A stretch of DNA of 20,380 nt from SZUA-254 sp031379665. Its GTDB lineage: Bacteria; Bacteroidota; Ignavibacteria; UBA10030; SZUA-254. Shown here in pieces: positions 17,574-20,380 of the stretch. The notes under the pieces are model-generated. The model was not told the origin of the DNA. It worked only from the letters and a program-made list of their open reading frames with translations, and made no database searches. Position 1 is the first letter of the stretch, and every line of letters starts with the position of its first letter. The stretch is taken from the NCBI GenBank assembly GCA_031379665.1, contig JANNFI010000026.1, positions 1-20,380 on the forward strand, read 5' to 3'. Both the position numbers and the translations under genes were made by a program.

Positions 17574-20288
17574 ATGACCGGCCAGACCATATCGCATTAC
17601 ACCATCCTCGAAAAACTCGGCGAAGGGGGGATGGGTGTCGTCTACAAGGCGCGCGACACGAAGCTCGACCGCGACGTCGCGCTGAAGTTCCTCCCCGCGC
17701 ACCTGGCCGCCTCGGGCACCGACAAGGCCCGCTTCATCCAGGAGGCGAAGGCCGCCGCCGGATTGAGCCATCCGAACGTCCTCTCAGTCATCGACATCCA
17801 GGAGCAGCCGGTTGCCGCGACCCCGGGGGCGCCGCCGGAGAACCGGATTTTCATCGTGATGGATTTCGTGGACGGCCAGACCCTCAGGGAAAAGATGGGC
17901 TCGATGTCGGCCAAGCAGGCATCCGACATCGGCATCCAGGTCGCCGACGGACTCGCCGCCGCCCACGAGAAGGGGATCGTCCACCGCGACATCAAGCCGG
18001 AAAACGTAATGGTCCGGAAGGACGGCATCGCCCAGATTATGGACTTCGGCCTCGCGAAGCTCCGGGGGAACGTCACCCGTCTCACCCGCGAAGGCAGCAC
18101 CGTCGGCACCGCCGGTTATATGTCTCCGGAACAGGTGCAGGGACAGGACACCGACCACCGCTCCGACATCTTCTCTCTCGGCGTGGTGTTGTACGAGCTT
18201 TTCGCCGGCAGGACTCCCTTCAAGGCGGCGCACGAGACCGCGCTGATGTACGAAATCGTCAACGTGAACCCGGAACCGATGTCGGCGGCGAAGCCCGATA
18301 TCGACCCGGAGCTCGACAGGATCGTCCTCGGATGCCTCGAGAAGGACCCGAACGACAGGACCCAATCGGCCAAGCAGGTATCGATCGACCTGAAGCGGTT
18401 CCGGAGGGAATCGGGCCGGCAGTCGGTCAGCAGGATCACCGCGACGCGGCCCGCGATGCAGGCCGCGTCGTCGTCCTCGTCCGGAGAGATGCAGCCATCG
18501 GGGCAACCGCAGGCGACGACGACGGCGAAGCGTACGATCGTCCCCTGGATCGTCACAGCTGTTGCGCTCGTCCTCGCCGGAGCGGCGTTGTTCCTGTATA
18601 ACCGCGCCTCGAATCTCGAAGCGCCGCTTTTCACGGCCTCGATCCAGCCGCCCCCCGGCGGCGAATTCCTCCTTCAGGACGGCGGGCACCTGGCCCTCTC
18701 ACCCGACGGCACCACGCTCGTGTTCGTCGTGATCGACACCTCGGGTAAAACTTCGCTCTGGGTAAGGAAACTCGATTCCAATATCCCGAGACAGCTGCTC
18801 GAGACTGACGGGGCCGAATATCCATTCTGGTCGTCCGACAGCCGTTTCATCGGATTCTTCGTGCCCGGCAAGTTGAAGAAAATACTTGCGAGCGGTGGTC
18901 CTCCCTTCGCCGTGTGCGATGCGCCGAGCGGCCGGGGCGGCTCCTGGAACGCCGACGATGTGATCATCTTCTCGCCCCGGTTCGACCGGACCGGCATCGA
19001 CCGTGTCTCCGCCGGCGGGGGACCGATCACGCATGTCACCGTCCTCGACAGCACGAGGAACATGGCGAACGCCCGGTGGCCCCAATTCCTGCCGGACGGA
19101 AAGCATTTCTTGTACACGACACAGGCCGCAAAACGGTCGTCCGACTTTACCGGCGCGGTCTATGTCGCCTCGCTCGACGGAAATGTCGACAAACACCTTC
19201 TGGACCTTTCGACGAACGTGGAGTGCCGCGACGGAAAGCTCCTCTATGTCCGCCAGGACGCCCTCGTCGCGCAGAAATTCGACACGGGCACGCTCGAGCT
19301 CTCCGGCGACGCCATCCCCGTCGTCAATAAAATCGGCTATGCGCCCAACCGGAGCAAGGGGGTGTTCTCGAGTTCCATCGACGGCGTGATGATCTACATG
19401 ACCGTTTCCAGTCAGGGCCGGACACTCTCCTGGATCGACCGCCAGCAGAACCTCCTCGTCCCGGCGGGAAGCGTCGTCATCGACGGCACGGCGTACCTTG
19501 CGGCCGACGACAGCAGGATCCTGTACGACAGCTACGACCCGATCGCGAGGAATTTCGACATCTGGACGCTCGACATCGCGAGGGGCTTGAAGAGCCGCCT
19601 CACCTTCGACCAGGCGGACGACTCAAACCCGATCCTGTCGCCGGACGGAGGCCGTTTTGTCTACACGTCGTGGAAGGAGGGGGTCAACCTGTACGTCAGG
19701 AGCATGGCTGGAACGGACACAGCCGAACTCCTCGTGAAATCGATCACCTCCGCCCAGAGCACCGACTGGAGCAGGGACGGGCGGTACATCCTTTTCCAGG
19801 ACGTCGAACTGACCGCGGACTGGGACATCTGGTATGTTCCGCTGGAAGGGGACCGGGTGAAGAAACCGTTCGTGAAAACGGAATTCAGCGAGGCGAATGC
19901 GATGTTTTCACCGGACGGGCGTTGGGTTGCCTACCAATCCGACGAATCATCGCGCAACGAAATTTATGTGCGGTCTTTTCCGCCGGGGGAGGGGAAGTGG
20001 CAGGTGTCGACCGGGGGAGGGCGCACTCCGATCTGGGACAAGACGGGAACGATGATCTACTATAATACCGACCAGGGCGTTATGGGAACTATGGTCAATG
20101 GTTCGGGGGCCGCCTTCACTATCGGCGAAATGAAACTCGTATTCAGAAACCCCTCTCAGGCCGGCCTGCTGCTCCACGGTGTGACCTCCGACGGGAAGAA
20201 AATCCTGGTAAGCCATCTCCCGACCAATCAGGTCACGATGCCGCTCACGCTCGTGACCGACTGGCGCAGGAAGCTGGACGGGCGGTAA
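17574..20288 (+). CDS. Transmembrane Ser/Thr protein kinase with C-terminal beta-propeller (K7)
   Basis: Predicted protein of 904 residues, starting 3 bp after the K6 stop with MTGQTISHY (ATGACC instead of ATGATC). The P-type kinase is intact: GEGGMG 16-21, K38, E57, HRDIKPEN 137-144, DFG 157-159, GSTVGT and SPE 184-186. It is the most divergent P-type kinase here (GLSHPNVL for ALNHPNVC, NDRTQSAKQ for DERYQSVKD). A Ser/Thr/Gln linker (about 298-318) precedes one TM helix (about 323-342). The PD40/TolB-like propeller has strand motifs at about 375-384, 505-514, 688-697, 731-741, 778-787 and 820-829. It groups with the K5 propeller (LPDGKHFLY, VASLDG, GRWVAYQSDES). It ends LTLVTDWRRKL, the family tail. 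The stop codon lies at the base and loop of a GC-rich inverted repeat. Sensor ligand and kinase targets are unknown. Confidence 0.93.
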   Translation: MTGQTISHYTILEKLGEGGMGVVYKARDTKLDRDVALKFLPAHLAASGTDKARFIQEAKAAAGLSHPNVLSVIDIQEQPVAATPGAPPENRIFIVMDFVDGQTLREKMGSMSAKQASDIGIQVADGLAAAHEKGIVHRDIKPENVMVRKDGIAQIMDFGLAKLRGNVTRLTREGSTVGTAGYMSPEQVQGQDTDHRSDIFSLGVVLYELFAGRTPFKAAHETALMYEIVNVNPEPMSAAKPDIDPELDRIVLGCLEKDPNDRTQSAKQVSIDLKRFRRESGRQSVSRITATRPAMQAASSSSSGEMQPSGQPQATTTAKRTIVPWIVTAVALVLAGAALFLYNRASNLEAPLFTASIQPPPGGEFLLQDGGHLALSPDGTTLVFVVIDTSGKTSLWVRKLDSNIPRQLLETDGAEYPFWSSDSRFIGFFVPGKLKKILASGGPPFAVCDAPSGRGGSWNADDVIIFSPRFDRTGIDRVSAGGGPITHVTVLDSTRNMANARWPQFLPDGKHFLYTTQAAKRSSDFTGAVYVASLDGNVDKHLLDLSTNVECRDGKLLYVRQDALVAQKFDTGTLELSGDAIPVVNKIGYAPNRSKGVFSSSIDGVMIYMTVSSQGRTLSWIDRQQNLLVPAGSVVIDGTAYLAADDSRILYDSYDPIARNFDIWTLDIARGLKSRLTFDQADDSNPILSPDGGRFVYTSWKEGVNLYVRSMAGTDTAELLVKSITSAQSTDWSRDGRYILFQDVELTADWDIWYVPLEGDRVKKPFVKTEFSEANAMFSPDGRWVAYQSDESSRNEIYVRSFPPGEGKWQVSTGGGRTPIWDKTGTMIYYNTDQGVMGTMVNGSGAAFTIGEMKLVFRNPSQAGLLLHGVTSDGKKILVSHLPTNQVTMPLTLVTDWRRKLDGR

Positions 20289-20298
20289 TCAACCGCCC
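20280..20298 (+). terminator. GC-rich hairpin across the K7 stop codon (possible weak terminator or processing site)
   Basis: GGGCGGT (20280-20286) and ACCGCCC (20292-20298) form a perfect 7-bp stem with six G-C pairs and a 5-base loop AATCA. The TAA stop (20286-20288) lies at the top of the stem. No T-tract follows directly, so it is not a canonical intrinsic terminator; it could stabilise or punctuate the transcript. Confidence 0.4.
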
Positions 20299-20354
20299 CT
20301 CAATCATATAGCCCTGGATTCAACCGGGCAGATTTCCATTAATCATTTTTCCGT
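20289..20354 (+). other. Longest intergenic gap, between K7 and K8
   Basis: This 66-bp gap is more AT-rich than its surroundings. It holds the 3' arm of the hairpin at 20280-20298 and a second imperfect inverted repeat. That repeat pairs GCCCTGG (20311-20317) with CCGGGC (20324-20329), with one bulged T. A short T-run (20346-20350) comes 16 bases later, too far for a standard terminator. I see no convincing -35/-10 pair and no Shine-Dalgarno sequence before K8. It is the only place in the window where an operon boundary is plausible. Confidence 0.5.
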
Positions 20355-20380
20355 ATGATCGGCCAAACGATATCTCATTA
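20355..20380 (+). CDS. Start of a further Ser/Thr protein kinase, 3' truncated (K8)
   Basis: The last 26 bases open with ATGATCGGCCAAACG and translate as MIGQTISH followed by two bases of a probable Tyr codon (TA). This is the conserved start of the kinase family; K5 begins with the same residues. Only the N-terminus is visible, so kinase subtype and sensor type cannot be told. It shows that the array continues to the right. Confidence 0.8.

Larger units (their letters stand above)
1..20380 (+). other. Tandem array of Ser/Thr kinase genes, probable single operon
   Basis: Eight kinase genes (two cut by the window edges) and one hydrolase gene lie on the same strand. Junctions are a 4-bp overlap, then gaps of 10, 16, 5, 10, 39, 3 and 66 bp. 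No convincing promoter or strong terminator separates them, so co-transcription is likely but is inferred from spacing alone. The kinases are clear paralogues: every visible start reads M(I/T)G..(I/V)S.Y, and every complete kinase continues to LGEGGMG. Both edges fall inside kinase genes, so the array extends past the window on both sides. No intergenic stretch exceeds 66 bp. Confidence 0.8.

Noticed and set aside
20338..20343. ATTAAT as a -10 box for a promoter of K8
   Set aside because: No matching -35 hexamer about 17 bases upstream, and the gap is short and AT-rich, so a chance match is likely.

Overview
The window is one continuous same-strand (+) run of coding DNA, GC-rich and almost gapless. 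It encodes a tandem family of eukaryotic-like (Hanks-type) Ser/Thr protein kinases. Six kinase genes are complete, one is cut at the left edge and one has just begun at the right edge. The only non-kinase gene is a small alpha/beta hydrolase lodged inside the array. There are no RNA genes, insertion sequences, CRISPR arrays or phage genes that I can support. Large sets of membrane-anchored kinases with TPR or TolB/PD40-type propeller sensors are typical of Acidobacteriota, Gemmatimonadota, Ignavibacteriota-like and other FCB-group or candidate-phylum bacteria. The sequence does not fix the lineage more closely, and this placement is inference.

Layout. K1 (2-2458, 5' truncated) and K2 (2455-5568) are kinases with a TM helix, a TolB-like domain and TPRs, joined by an ATGA overlap. 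K3 (5579-8401) is a kinase with a TM helix and a beta-propeller. An alpha/beta hydrolase follows (8418-9200). K4 (9206-12013, TTG start), K5 (12024-14795, GTG start), K6 (14835-17570) and K7 (17574-20288) are kinases with a TM helix and a propeller. K8 (20355 onward) shows only its first codons, MIGQTISHY. Gaps between genes are 3-39 bp except the last, which is 66 bp and holds two small inverted repeats. The whole window could be one transcript.

Two kinase subtypes can be told apart by eye. The 'T' type (K1, K2, K6) has HRDIK(S/A)DN, an APE motif and (E/A)HEAA..YSI. The 'P' type (K3, K4, K5, K7) has HRD(I/V)KPEN, SPE in place of APE and HETAL.YEIVNV. Sensor types do not follow kinase types: K6 has a T-type kinase but a propeller, so it looks like a domain-shuffled chimera. 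Every complete kinase keeps the glycine loop, the VALK lysine, HRD, DFG and the activation-segment threonine, so all should be active.

How it may work (inference): each protein would place its kinase in the cytoplasm and its TPR or propeller module across the membrane. The array would then be a set of parallel sensors feeding similar cytoplasmic kinase domains, diversified in their outer domains, linkers and one loop near the kinase hinge. The hydrolase is a soluble enzyme co-transcribed with them. Nothing in the sequence shows its substrate or any link to phosphorylation.
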